Assembly: GCF_000832125.1 (NCBI RefSeq) | Contig: NZ_JPRK01000005.1 | Coordinates: 372,001 to 436,000 of the forward strand | DNA length: 64,000 nucleotides | Source: Flavobacterium hibernum | Lineage (GTDB): Bacteria; Bacteroidota; Bacteroidia; Flavobacteriales; Flavobacteriaceae | Reading direction: 5' to 3' | Shown here: piece after piece, positions 41,308 to 51,328 of the stretch | Layout: each line of letters opens with the position of its first letter | How positions within the stretch are numbered: position 1 is the first letter of the stretch | Position numbers and translations under genes: made by a program | The notes under the pieces: model-generated | What the model was told of the DNA's origin: nothing | What the model saw: only the letters and a program-made list of their open reading frames with translations | Database searches by the model: none

Positions 41308-43416
41308 ATGAAAAAAACATTTCTTCTAATGGCAATTACAACTGCAGGAATTTCATTTGGACAAAATAAGATTCAATATCCCCAAACCAAAAAAGGCGAA
41401 ACAGTTGATGTCTATTTTGATACTAAAGTTAATGATCCTTATCGTTGGCTTGAAGATGATAAATCTGCCGAAACTGGAGCTTGGGTAAAAGCTCAAAATG
41501 AAGTTACTTATGGTTATTTAGATAAAATTCCTTTCCGTGATGAACTTAAAAAACGCATGGAAAAACTTTGGAACTATGAAAAAATCAGCGCTCCCTATGT
41601 AGAAGGAAAATTTACTTATTATTCTAAAAATAACGGACTTCAAAATCAATCTGTTGTTTACAGAAAAGGACAAGATGGTAAAGAAGAAGTTTTTTTAGAT
41701 CCTAACACGTTCTCTAAAGACGGAACAACATCTCTTGGTGGTTTGGATTTTTCTAAAGATGGAAACAAAGCTGCTTACGCTATTTCTGAAGGTGGAAGCG
41801 ATTGGAGAAAAGTGATTATTATTGATGCTTTGTCTAAAAAAGTTCTCGAAGACACTTTGGTTGATGTAAAATTTAGCGGAATTTCATGGCACGGTAACGA
41901 AGGATTTTACTACTCTAGTTACGAGAAACCAAAAGGAAGCGAATTATCTGCAAAAACAGATCAACACAAATTGTACTTTCACAAACTTGGAACTTCTCAA
42001 AAAGACGATAAAGTTATTTTTGGTGCAGATCAAAAACGCAGATATGTTGGCGGTTATGTAACCGAAGACGATCGTTATTTAGTAATCTCAGCAGCCAATT
42101 CTACTTACGGAAACGAATTGTACATTAAAGATCTTACTGTGGCCAATAGTCCAATTATTACGATTGTAGACAATTTTAATAGTGACAACCAGATTATTGC
42201 AAATGAAGGAAGCAAATTATTTATCGAAACCGACTTTAAAGCTCCTAATAAGCGTGTTGTTTCTGTTGATTTTAGCAACCCAAAACCTGAAAACTGGAAA
42301 GATTTTATAAAGGAAACTAGTGATATTTTATCACCTTCAACTGGTGCTGGATTCTTTTTTGCCAACTACACTAAAGATGCAGTATCATTTGTACAACAAT
42401 TCGATTACAACGGAAAATTAGTTCGCGAAATCAAACTTCCTGCTGTAGGAACCGCTGGTGGTTTTGGTGGAAAAAAACACGATAAAATAGTGTACTATAG
42501 CTTTACTAATTATACAACTCCGGGAACAATTTACTCATTTGAACCAAAATCCGGCAAATCTGAAATTTATCAAAAACCAAAAGTTGATTTTAAAAGCGAA
42601 GATTACGAATCTAAACAAGTATTTTATACTTCAAAAGATGGGACTAAAATTCCGATGATTATTACCTATAAAAAAGGATTAAAATTAAACGGTAAAAACC
42701 CAACTATTCTTTATGCTTACGGTGGATTCAACATTAGTTTAACGCCAAGTTTCAGCATTGCAAATGCGGTTTGGATGGAAAACGGAGGAGTTTATGCTGT
42801 TGCCAATTTAAGAGGTGGTGGTGAATACGGTAAAAAATGGCATGATGCGGGAACTAAATTGCAAAAACAAAATGTATTTGACGATTTTATTGCTGCTGGC
42901 GAATATTTAATTGCGCAAAAATATACTTCATCAGATTTCTTAGCTATTCGCGGAGGTTCTAACGGAGGTTTATTAGTTGGAGCTACAATGACACAACGCC
43001 CGGATTTAATGAAGGTTGCATTGCCTGCTGTTGGTGTAATGGATATGTTACGTTACCATACTTTTACTGCTGGTGCAGGTTGGGCTTACGATTACGGAAC
43101 TGCTCAGGATAGTAAAGAAATGTTTGAATACCTTAAAGGATATTCTCCAGTTCACAATGTTAAAAAAGGAGTTCAATATCCTGCGACTATGGTTACAACT
43201 GGTGATCATGACGATCGTGTTGTTCCTGCACACAGTTTTAAATTTGCTGCTGAATTGCAAGACAAACAAACTGGTCCTAATCCGGTTTTAATTCGTATTG
43301 ATGTAAAAGCTGGTCACGGAGCAGGAAAATCTGTTGCTGCAACCATTCAGGAAAATGTAGACATTCAAGCGTTCACACTTTACAATATGGGTTTTAAAGC
43401 TTTACCTAAAAAATAA
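41308..43416 (+). CDS. Prolyl oligopeptidase (S9A), exported
   Basis: The 702-residue protein has a signal peptide ([18 protein letters not shown]). A seven-bladed propeller (about 80-400) opens with [14 protein letters not shown], and an alpha/beta hydrolase domain follows. The catalytic triad is visible: Ser in [11 protein letters not shown], Asp in GDHDDRVVP, His in KAGHGAGKS. It cleaves short peptides after proline. Together with the M1 and S41 peptidases in the window it fits a protein-degrading lifestyle. It is a single gene. Confidence 0.95.
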   Translation: MKKTFLLMAITTAGISFGQNKIQYPQTKKGETVDVYFDTKVNDPYRWLEDDKSAETGAWVKAQNEVTYGYLDKIPFRDELKKRMEKLWNYEKISAPYVEGKFTYYSKNNGLQNQSVVYRKGQDGKEEVFLDPNTFSKDGTTSLGGLDFSKDGNKAAYAISEGGSDWRKVIIIDALSKKVLEDTLVDVKFSGISWHGNEGFYYSSYEKPKGSELSAKTDQHKLYFHKLGTSQKDDKVIFGADQKRRYVGGYVTEDDRYLVISAANSTYGNELYIKDLTVANSPIITIVDNFNSDNQIIANEGSKLFIETDFKAPNKRVVSVDFSNPKPENWKDFIKETSDILSPSTGAGFFFANYTKDAVSFVQQFDYNGKLVREIKLPAVGTAGGFGGKKHDKIVYYSFTNYTTPGTIYSFEPKSGKSEIYQKPKVDFKSEDYESKQVFYTSKDGTKIPMIITYKKGLKLNGKNPTILYAYGGFNISLTPSFSIANAVWMENGGVYAVANLRGGGEYGKKWHDAGTKLQKQNVFDDFIAAGEYLIAQKYTSSDFLAIRGGSNGGLLVGATMTQRPDLMKVALPAVGVMDMLRYHTFTAGAGWAYDYGTAQDSKEMFEYLKGYSPVHNVKKGVQYPATMVTTGDHDDRVVPAHSFKFAAELQDKQTGPNPVLIRIDVKAGHGAGKSVAATIQENVDIQAFTLYNMGFKALPKK

Positions 43417-43435
43417 AGATTTAAGTTTTAATTTA

Positions 43436-43770
43436 TTAGCCACGAATTCACGAATTATTTTTGTGAGTTCGTGGCTTATTTTTATCATGACTTTCACAAG
43501 AAATTTTGTTTCTGCTTGAGAATTTTACCGCAAAGCACGCAAAGTTTTTATACAGAAGTATCTTCAGAAGAGGCAAAGTTCGCAAAGCTTTGTATTGAGC
43601 CAGCTTTGCGAACTTTGTATTTTTACAAAGCCAAACTAGTACAAAAACTTTGCGTGCTTTGCGGTAAATTAACTCTGTTTAAAATAAAATTCGTGAATTC
43701 GTGGCTAACTTTTTACTAATCCATATATTATAACCGCAAATAATTAGTGAAAATTAGTGAAATTAGTGGC
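43436..43770. repeat. Three concentric perfect inverted repeats of different word families
   Basis: Outer pair, 21 bp: TTAGCCACGAATTCACGAAT plus T at 43436-43456 and its inverse at 43688-43708. Middle pair, 26 bp: TTTACCGCAAAGCACGCAAA plus GTTTTT at 43524-43549 and its inverse at 43643-43668. Inner pair, 16 bp: CAAAGTTCGCAAAGCT at 43574-43589 and its inverse at 43602-43617. All three share almost the same centre. A further TTAGTGAAAATTAGTGAAATT word lies at about 43745. No gene is seen in the 393-base gap. Confidence 0.92.
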
Positions 43771-43809
43771 AAACCTTTTTTAAATTTGAAATAACTAAAA
43801 AACCAAAAA

Positions 43810-44802
43810 ATGAAAATTGTAAAATGGGGAATTATAGGTTGCGGTAATGTAACTGAAGTAAAAAGTGGTCCTGCTTTTCAAAAAACACCCAACTCAGCAT
43901 TAGTTGCTGTAATGCGAAGAGATGCTGCTCTTGCAGAAGATTACGCCAAACGACATAATGTTCCTAAATGGTATTCGAAAGCTATTGATTTAATCAACGA
44001 TCCAGAAGTTGATGCCGTATATATTGCTACTCCGCCATCATCTCATAAAGAATATACTATGTTATGTGCCAAAGCCGGAAAACCGGTTTACGTAGAAAAA
44101 CCAATGGCCTTAAATTTTGAAGAATGCAACGAAATGATCAGCGTTTGCAAAGAACATAATGTACCGTTGTTTGTTGCTTATTACAGAAGAAGTTTGCCTC
44201 GCTTTTTAAAGATAAAAGAACTTATTGATCAAAATAAAATTGGAACTGTAAGACACGTAAACTGCGTTTTATATCACCCGTTTGAAGAAAGATACGATGA
44301 CGAAATCAATTTGCCTTGGACTGTTTTACCACATATTTCTGGTGGCGGAATATTTGTCGATCTAGCTTGCCATACTTTAGACTTTTTGGATTTTGTTTTT
44401 GGTCCAATAAAATCTGTTCGCGGTCATGCAAGTTCTCAACTTAAAGCATATCCTGCCGAAGATTCTGTTTCCATGTCTTTTTTATTTGAAAACGGAATTC
44501 ACGGAACTGGTTTATGGAATTTTGCCAGTTTTGAACGTTACGACAATACCGACATTGTAGGTGATAAGGGAAAAATTTCTTTCTCTACTTTTGGAAATGA
44601 TCCAATACACATTCAATATGTAAATGGGGAAAAAGAAAGTATCACAATCGAAAATCCGCTTCATATTCAACAACCACTTGTCGAAACTGTTGTTGCAGAA
44701 ATCCTAGGTAAAGAAGGTGTAAATCCATCAAAAGGAACATCGGCAGCAAGAACAACTTGGGTTATTGATGAAGTTTTGAAAGAGTTTAGAAATTCTAAAT
44801 AA
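43810..44802 (+). CDS. Gfo/Idh/MocA-family oxidoreductase
   Basis: The 330-residue protein has the N-terminal Rossmann fold GIIGCGNVTEVKSGPAF and the cofactor/active-site segment YVEKPMALNFEEC, with the catalytic Lys of EKP. The C-terminal alpha/beta domain includes GGGIFVDLACHTLDFLDFVF, where the active-site His is expected. Members oxidise or reduce sugar or inositol derivatives with NAD(P). The substrate is not determinable and no sugar genes flank it. Confidence 0.92.
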   Translation: MKIVKWGIIGCGNVTEVKSGPAFQKTPNSALVAVMRRDAALAEDYAKRHNVPKWYSKAIDLINDPEVDAVYIATPPSSHKEYTMLCAKAGKPVYVEKPMALNFEECNEMISVCKEHNVPLFVAYYRRSLPRFLKIKELIDQNKIGTVRHVNCVLYHPFEERYDDEINLPWTVLPHISGGGIFVDLACHTLDFLDFVFGPIKSVRGHASSQLKAYPAEDSVSMSFLFENGIHGTGLWNFASFERYDNTDIVGDKGKISFSTFGNDPIHIQYVNGEKESITIENPLHIQQPLVETVVAEILGKEGVNPSKGTSAARTTWVIDEVLKEFRNSK

Positions 44803-44836
44803 TTATTAAAATATTACTTCATTTCACCATCCTATA

Positions 44837-44869
44837 AAACCCGACGGTTTTTTAAAACCTGTCGGGTTT
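44837..44869. repeat. AAACCCGAC hairpin, short form
   Basis: AAACCCGACGGTTT pairs with AAACCTGTCGGGTTT around a TTTA loop. It belongs to the same family as 28155 and 32356 and lies just after the Gfo/Idh gene, where it may terminate transcription. Confidence 0.75.
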
Positions 44870-44926
44870 GGTTCAAACGTATCATTTCTCCCTTCGGTCG
44901 AAATGACAAAAAACTTAAAACAAAAA

Positions 44927-44957
44927 AAAAGAGGATATTCAATGAATATCCTCTTTT
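44927..44957. terminator. Bidirectional terminator
   Basis: Perfect 14-bp stem AAAAGAGGATATTC / GAATATCCTCTTTT with loop AAT and flanking A and T runs, between convergent genes. Confidence 0.88.
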
Positions 44958-44980
44958 TTTTGCAATATAATTTTCTAAAA

Positions 44981-45952
44981 TTATAGGCTATATTTAAGAC
45001 CTAAAGTCAAACCTAAACCTGAAATTCCAACATATGTACTAACATCATCAGTAGCTTTAGTATTATCAAAACCAGCTGCATTAGTTACTTTACTATTTGA
45101 AGTAGAATTGATTGTCTCAACATATTTAGTATGACTTGCAGAGTATGATGCATCAGGACGGAAAGTAGTTGGAGTATTTAATTTATCAACACCATTTTCA
45201 GTATATATTTCAGTTTCTTTAGTTTTTCCGTGTACAGTAAAATTACGGTATTCTAATTCAGCAAAAGCCGAAATATGTTTTCCTAATTTATAAGAAGTAC
45301 CTATAGAAGCCATAAAACCAAGTGATGGATTAGGTTTTACAACATCTTTTGAATAAGCATTTGTTGAAGCAACTTGATTAGCGCCTACAAATGTTGTGTA
45401 TTGTCTGTCAGTTTTAATATCTAATGTTCCGTGAACTGGAACAATAACTCCAACTTTAGTATATGGCTCAAAACCATGAGCTTCACCTAAAAACATTACA
45501 AGTGCTGGAGCTAAATCAAAAGCTTTAATTTCTCCTTCTGCAGTAAAACTCAAGTAAGTTGCTGCCGGACTTGTTGCTGGATTATATGAAATAAGTCTAT
45601 CAGTAGTTTGCGCCATCGTTTTAGTATTACTAACATAGTAATTTGCAGCCATCTCAACTCCTAAACGTGGAGAAAAACGGTAACCAGCAGTAATTCCACT
45701 TCTAAAACCTTGTCCAAAAGAACCTGTAATACCTTCTCTTGAAACCAATTTATTATTTGCTAATGTACCTGCATAGACATCTCTATTTGGTAATTGTCCG
45801 CCAACAGTTGGAAACTCTGTAGAAGCAGTTTGGTTGAAATATGATCCACCCAATTTAAAATACCAACTTTCTGGTTTATCCGCTTTTTCAGTCTGCGCCA
45901 TAGTAGCCATAGAGCAAACTAATAATCCTAATAAAAATAGGTTCTTTTTCAT
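44981..45952 (-). CDS. Outer-membrane beta-barrel protein (OmpW/OprF-like barrel)
   Basis: The 323-residue protein has a signal peptide (MKKNLFLLGLLVCSMATMAQ). Repeated amphipathic strands follow, with glycine and aromatic residues: WYFKLGGSYFNQ, SGITAGYRFSPRLGVEMAAN, LGFMASIGTSYKLGKHISAF and the final LGLTLGLKYSL. Ser/Thr/Asn-rich loops suggest surface exposure. No OmpA peptidoglycan-binding domain is present. The ligand is unknown. It has its own promoter box and terminator and is probably highly expressed. Confidence 0.8.
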   Translation of the reverse strand: MKKNLFLLGLLVCSMATMAQTEKADKPESWYFKLGGSYFNQTASTEFPTVGGQLPNRDVYAGTLANNKLVSREGITGSFGQGFRSGITAGYRFSPRLGVEMAANYYVSNTKTMAQTTDRLISYNPATSPAATYLSFTAEGEIKAFDLAPALVMFLGEAHGFEPYTKVGVIVPVHGTLDIKTDRQYTTFVGANQVASTNAYSKDVVKPNPSLGFMASIGTSYKLGKHISAFAELEYRNFTVHGKTKETEIYTENGVDKLNTPTTFRPDASYSASHTKYVETINSTSNSKVTNAAGFDNTKATDDVSTYVGISGLGLTLGLKYSL

Positions 45953-45975
45953 AATTCTGATTTAATTAATTTTTA

Positions 45976-45983
45976 CAAACATA
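45976..45983 (-). promoter_or_regulatory. Promoter -7 box of beta-barrel gene
   Basis: TATGTTTG on the minus strand, 24 bases before the ATG. Confidence 0.45.
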
Positions 45984-46129
45984 GATTATTTTAACATAAT
46001 CTTATAGTTTGCATAGTTAGACTTGGTACGAAATCGTTGTAATTTTAGGCAATATTACTAAAAAACTATTATGCGTGCATATTTTTAACATTAAAAAAAT
46101 GCATAATCTCAAATTTTAACTGTTAAAAT

Positions 46130-49100
46130 TTAGTTCAGCTTAAAATTTACCTGCATCTTTTCTAATTCTATCAATAACTCCGTCGAAATCTTAACTTTTA
46201 ACCTACGGCTTGGCATCGATAATTTTGTCACAACTTTTATTTCTTCAACTTCATTTACCTCTTGAATTTTAGTTTCTTCAATTGATGCTTCAGTGTCTTC
46301 ATTCTCGTCGACAAAAACGGCGTCTTCAGTTTCTTCAAAATCAGTAGGAGTTTCTACTTCAACCAAACGTTTTATCTTTTCTAACTCCATGATTTCAAAA
46401 GTCACAGAATTGTCACCTTTATTTTCACTAAACAAGCGACTTAACGAATGAATAAACTCTTCTTGCAAGTCTTTTATATTTAATAATAAAATCAATTTTT
46501 TGGCAAAAGCTTCTAAGATATCCTGCAACTGTCTAATCTCGACAAATTGCATTCTAGGATCTGATTTTTTACCGGTATCATGATTTACCCAACCATCTTT
46601 TATTAATATTTTTATGAAAGCAAAATTATTCTGAATCAGGAAATGACGGAATTTTAAGTATTCTTCACCAAAAATCTTAAACTCATAACTTTCATCATAA
46701 CCTTCTAAATTAAATACAGCCCAACCTTTTCCGTTTTTTGCCACACGATGTTGTACGTTATTAATGATTCCGGCAAAATTTAGATTTTTACCCACGAATT
46801 CATTCATACTCTTAAGCGATTCTAATCGGGAATTACAGAAGTACTTCATTTCAAATCTAAAATCGTCGAGAGGATGTCCGGAAATATAGATTCCAACTAC
46901 TTCTTTCTCTTTCGCTAGTTTCTCCATCGTGCTCCAATCTTCGCATGGAGGCACAACTGGCTCATCAATTTGCACTTCACTGGTTTCTCCAAACAAACTT
47001 ACTTGCGATGAATTTTCGTTTTCCTGAAACTTAGATCCATAACGAATTGCTTTTTCATAAAACGTAATTCCGTCGCCATCGTCATGAAAATATTGTGCTC
47101 TTGTCGTTCCTTCAAACGAATCAAAACCACCCGCCAAAGCAAGATTTTCGATTGCTTTTTTATTCGCAGCACGCAAATCGATACGTTTTGCCAAATCAAA
47201 AATCGATTTGTATTTACCGTCTTTTCTGCTTTCTACAATAGTTGCCACAGCTCCGGAACCTACTCCTTTAATCGCTCCCATACCAAAACGAACAGCATAT
47301 TCATCATTTACAGTAAACTTATAAAACGACTCGTTTACGTCAGGACCTAAAACCTGTAATCCCATTCGTTTGCATTCTTCCATGAAAAACGATACTTGTT
47401 TAATATCATTCATGTTATTCGATAGTACCGCTGCCATGTATTCAGCAGGATAATGCGCTTTAAGATAGGCTGTTTGATACGCAATCCAGGCATAACAAGT
47501 CGAGTGTGATTTGTTGAAGGCATAACTCGCAAATGCTTCCCAGTCTTTCCAGATTTTCTCTAAAACTTTTGCATCATGACCTTTTTTTGCCGCTTGTTCT
47601 ACGAACTTCGGCTTCATTTTATCTAGTACATCTTTTTGTTTCTTACCCATCGCCTTACGCAAAACGTCGGCCTCACCTTTTGTAAAGTCAGCCAAAGATT
47701 GCGACAAAAGCATTACCTGCTCTTGGTAAACGGTAATTCCGTAGGTTTCTCCCAAATATTCCTCACAGGCATCTAAATCGTATTTGATTTCTTCTTCTCC
47801 GTTTTTTCTTCTTACGAAAGACGGAATATACTCCAAAGGTCCCGGACGATACAAGGCATTCATGGCAATTAAATCTCCAAAAACCGTTGGCTTCAAATCC
47901 TTCATGTATTTCTGCATTCCAGGTGACTCGTATTGGAAAATTCCAACGGTTTCACCTCTCTGGAAAAGTGCATAGGTTTCGATATCATCAATCGGAAAAG
48001 TATCTGGATCTAAATCAATTCCGTTTCTATATTTTACCAGTTTAACGGTATCTTTAATCAAGGTAAGGGTCTTCAAACCCAAGAAGTCCATCTTCAGCAA
48101 TCCTGCACTTTCTGCAACCGAGTTATCAAACTGTGTCACATATAAATCAGAATCTTTTGCTGTGGTTACGGGAACGAAATTCGTAATATCCGATGGCGTA
48201 ATAATTACCCCACAGGCGTGAATTCCGGTATTTCGCATCGAACCCTCAAGAATTTTTGCTTGTTGAATTGTTTCTCCGGCCAAATCATCTTCGTTGGCAA
48301 TCGCAATCAATTCTTTTACATTATCAAATTCATCAGAACGAAGCGCTTTTTTAACCTCTTCTTCGCTTTCAGAAATAAAACGCGCCAAATTCCATTTAGA
48401 CGGCATCATTCCCGGAATCAGTTTTGCAATTCTATCGGCCTCAAACAATGGCAAATCTAGTACACGAGCCGTATCACGAATCGCAGATTTGGTCGCCATT
48501 TTACCATAGGTAATAATTTGCGCCACCTGATTTTGACCGTATTTATTAATTACATAATCCATAACACGACCACGACCCTCGTCATCAAAATCGATATCAA
48601 TATCGGGCATGGATACACGGTCAGGATTCAGGAAACGCTCAAAAAGCAAATCATACTTAATAGGGTCAATATTGGTAATTCCCAAACAATAGGCTACGGC
48701 AGAACCCGCAGCAGATCCACGACCTGGCCCTACCGAAACGTCCATATTTCTGGCTTCGGCGATAAAATCCTGAACAATAAGGAAGTAACCCGGATATCCT
48801 GAATTCGAAATTGTTAATAATTCAAAATCTAAACGTTCCTGAATTGATTCTGTAATTTCTCCATATCGTTTTTTTGCGCCCACCATAGTAAGATGACGCA
48901 AATATTTATTCTCACCACGAACTCCGCCATCAGCTTCATCTTCGACAACAACAAACTCTTCAGGAATATCAAATTTAGGAAGCAATACATCTCGATAAAG
49001 CGAATAAATCTCTACTTTATCTACAATTTCCTGAATATTAATAATCGAATCAGGCAAATCGGCAAAGAGCTTTTTCATCTCTTCTCCTGACTTATAATAA

Positions 49101-50668
49101 TATTCCTGATTTGGTAATCCGTAACGATATCCACGACCACGACCAATTGGCGTCGCTTGTTTTTCACCATCTTTTACACACAACAAAATGTCGTGCGCAT
49201 TGGCATCTTCTTTATTTAAATAATAAGTATTGTTTGTCGCAATTAATTTGACATTATGTTTTTGAGAAAATTCAATCAGGGTTTTATTTACACGATTTTC
49301 ATCTTCCTGATTATGTCGCATAATTTCGAGATAAAAATCATCTCCAAATTGTTCTTTCCACCAAATCAAGGCTTCTTCGGCTTGGTTCTCACCAATGTTC
49401 AGAATTTTACTCGGAATTTCTCCGTATAAATTCCCAGACAGAACCATAATGTCTTCCTTATATTGTTCGATAATTTTACGATCAATTCTGGGAACATAAT
49501 AAAATCCGTTCGTAAAAGCGATCGACGACATTTTTGCCAGATTGTGATAACCTTTTTTATTTTTGGCCAATAATACAACCTGATTTCCGTTGTCTTTTTT
49601 GCTTTTATCCAAGTGATTGTCACAAACATTAAACTCGCAACCCACAATTGGTTTTATTTCGGTTTCTGTTGGTTCTTCACCAGCATCAACCAAAGCTTTA
49701 TTTTTTCCGGATGCCGCTTTATTGTGATTCATAACGGCGCTCACAAAGTGAAAAGCTCCCATCATGTTTCCAGTATCGGTCATCGCCACAGCAGGCATTC
49801 CGTTTTTGGCAGTAGCCGCCACAATATTTCCAATACCTATAGTCGATTGTAAAACCGAAAACTGAGTGTGATTGTGTAAATGCGCATATTTTGCCTCTTT
49901 AAAATCTTCTCTGTCAGAATGCGAAACTGTAGGTTCTTTACCAACAGATTCTAAAGCTTTTAATTGCTCTCTGATTTTATCAGAAGCTGCTTTTAAATTG
50001 ATGTGTTTTAAACCAATTAATGGAAACTCCGCAGGATTTTTAGCCTGAAATTCCTTAAAGTACTCCTTCGGAACATCAAGTTCTTCTTTGGTAAAAACTT
50101 CTCTTCTAATTAACTCTAAAAAACAACGTGTAGTTGCCTCAACATCGGCAGTTGCGTTGTGCGCTTCCGCGAAAGGTTTATCAAAAAGATAACTGTGCAA
50201 TTCTGTTAAGGTTGGTAATTTAAACCTACCTCCACGACCTCCCGGAAGTTTTAATAATGAAGCTGTAACTTCTGTACAAGTATCTAAAACCGGCATTGAA
50301 GCCATAGGAGAATCAACACCCATTCTATGAAATTCGGCTCCCATAATATTGACATCAAAACCTAAATTCTGACCAACAATAAACTTTGTTTTGCTTAAAG
50401 CGATATTAAATTTCTCTAAAACTTCGGCTAGCGTGATTCCATCCGCTTCAGCCAATTCAGTCGAAATTCCGTGAATACGCTCTGCATCATAAGGAATATT
50501 GAATCCGTCAGGCTTAACCAAATAATCCTGATGTTCAACAAGCGTTCCCATTTCGTCATGGAGTTGCCAAGCGATCTGAATACAGCGAGGCCAGTTATCA
50601 GAATCGGTTATTGGAGCATCCCAGCGTTTCGGTAATCCCGTAGTTTCGGTATCGAATATTAAATACAT
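46130..50668 (-). CDS. dnaE: DNA polymerase III alpha subunit with fused N-terminal 3'-5' exonuclease
   Basis: The start is placed at ATG 50668 (MYLIFDTETTGLPKRW) because the exonuclease motif begins there; an ATG five codons upstream adds nothing recognisable. Residues about 1-200 are a DnaQ-type DEDD exonuclease (FDTETTG; HNATADVEATTRC). A PHP domain follows (KYAHLHNHTQFSVLQ), then the polymerase palm with SVGPGRGSAAGSAV and catalytic Asp in MPDIDIDFDDEGRGRV. The tail holds an OB-fold (NFAGIINNVQHRV). The total of 1512 residues fits a DnaE plus exonuclease. It is the main replicative polymerase, carrying its own proofreading domain. It is divergent from the leucine cluster. Confidence 0.95.
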   Translation of the reverse strand: MYLIFDTETTGLPKRWDAPITDSDNWPRCIQIAWQLHDEMGTLVEHQDYLVKPDGFNIPYDAERIHGISTELAEADGITLAEVLEKFNIALSKTKFIVGQNLGFDVNIMGAEFHRMGVDSPMASMPVLDTCTEVTASLLKLPGGRGGRFKLPTLTELHSYLFDKPFAEAHNATADVEATTRCFLELIRREVFTKEELDVPKEYFKEFQAKNPAEFPLIGLKHINLKAASDKIREQLKALESVGKEPTVSHSDREDFKEAKYAHLHNHTQFSVLQSTIGIGNIVAATAKNGMPAVAMTDTGNMMGAFHFVSAVMNHNKAASGKNKALVDAGEEPTETEIKPIVGCEFNVCDNHLDKSKKDNGNQVVLLAKNKKGYHNLAKMSSIAFTNGFYYVPRIDRKIIEQYKEDIMVLSGNLYGEIPSKILNIGENQAEEALIWWKEQFGDDFYLEIMRHNQEDENRVNKTLIEFSQKHNVKLIATNNTYYLNKEDANAHDILLCVKDGEKQATPIGRGRGYRYGLPNQEYYYKSGEEMKKLFADLPDSIINIQEIVDKVEIYSLYRDVLLPKFDIPEEFVVVEDEADGGVRGENKYLRHLTMVGAKKRYGEITESIQERLDFELLTISNSGYPGYFLIVQDFIAEARNMDVSVGPGRGSAAGSAVAYCLGITNIDPIKYDLLFERFLNPDRVSMPDIDIDFDDEGRGRVMDYVINKYGQNQVAQIITYGKMATKSAIRDTARVLDLPLFEADRIAKLIPGMMPSKWNLARFISESEEEVKKALRSDEFDNVKELIAIANEDDLAGETIQQAKILEGSMRNTGIHACGVIITPSDITNFVPVTTAKDSDLYVTQFDNSVAESAGLLKMDFLGLKTLTLIKDTVKLVKYRNGIDLDPDTFPIDDIETYALFQRGETVGIFQYESPGMQKYMKDLKPTVFGDLIAMNALYRPGPLEYIPSFVRRKNGEEEIKYDLDACEEYLGETYGITVYQEQVMLLSQSLADFTKGEADVLRKAMGKKQKDVLDKMKPKFVEQAAKKGHDAKVLEKIWKDWEAFASYAFNKSHSTCYAWIAYQTAYLKAHYPAEYMAAVLSNNMNDIKQVSFFMEECKRMGLQVLGPDVNESFYKFTVNDEYAVRFGMGAIKGVGSGAVATIVESRKDGKYKSIFDLAKRIDLRAANKKAIENLALAGGFDSFEGTTRAQYFHDDGDGITFYEKAIRYGSKFQENENSSQVSLFGETSEVQIDEPVVPPCEDWSTMEKLAKEKEVVGIYISGHPLDDFRFEMKYFCNSRLESLKSMNEFVGKNLNFAGIINNVQHRVAKNGKGWAVFNLEGYDESYEFKIFGEEYLKFRHFLIQNNFAFIKILIKDGWVNHDTGKKSDPRMQFVEIRQLQDILEAFAKKLILLLNIKDLQEEFIHSLSRLFSENKGDNSVTFEIMELEKIKRLVEVETPTDFEETEDAVFVDENEDTEASIEETKIQEVNEVEEIKVVTKLSMPSRRLKVKISTELLIELEKMQVNFKLN

Positions 50669-51235
50669 AAGTTTAAATAGCAAAAATTAAGTTCCAAATT
50701 CCAAAGATTTTCCAATATAATTATCTGATTATATGGAGTATAAAAAACTACTTTATAAAAAATGGAAGAAGTTCAAATTTACGCTTTTTTTGGAGATAGA
50801 AAATGGATAATTTCCTAAAAAGACATTCTTATGAAGTAATCACTTTTTCTCTTAAAATTCATAAAATTTAATAAAAATACACTTCTTGGATGTCGTAGTA
50901 TTCATACCGTGTACTGAATCTAAATAACAACCTAAAAACTACTTTAAAAGCCTTCAAAAATCAAAAACACGGCTTTCACTAATAGAATTCAAAAATAACA
51001 ATTATTACTATTTTTACTCTATTTGTTACATTTTTTTGAATTAATTCTTATATTTTATAGTGATTTTGAGATAAATTTGCAAACTGTTAAAACAAAAAAC
51101 AATCACGAATAACTAAAGCCGAAAAAGAATAACAAAATGAGTTTCTAAATCATTTTTCTTCCAAAATTGAGTTTACAAAAGCAATTTCGCAATTTGTATT
51201 TTAGTTTGGGTATCGTATATAATGAAATATTGAAA
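50669..51235. other. AT-rich intergenic region between dnaE and leuC
   Basis: About 570 bases with no supported gene. No leucine-rich leader peptide or clear attenuator fold was found; the only short frame noticed is ATG-AGT-TTC-TAA near 51137. The dnaE promoter must lie at the left end. Confidence 0.5.
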
Positions 51236-51265
51236 TTGACCAGTTTGTATCTTTTTTTACTTTTG
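51236..51265 (+). promoter_or_regulatory. Bacteroidota-type promoter of leucine cluster
   Basis: TTGAC (51236-51240), 17 bases, TACTTTTG (51258-51265). It predicts a leader of about 57 nt before the leuC ATG. Confidence 0.65.
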
Positions 51266-51328
51266 TTTTCCTATTATAATAAGCAGGAATTGCTGTGGTT
51301 ATAGAATTACAATTAAAAAAAATAAAAA

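Noticed and set aside
43436..43770. A CRISPR-like array
   Set aside because: Repeats are inverted and nested, not evenly spaced direct repeats with unique spacers, and no cas genes are near.
51100..51328. A leucine leader peptide or T-box-like attenuator before leuC
   Set aside because: No frame with consecutive Leu codons and no convincing alternative stems were found; only a three-codon ATG-AGT-TTC frame.
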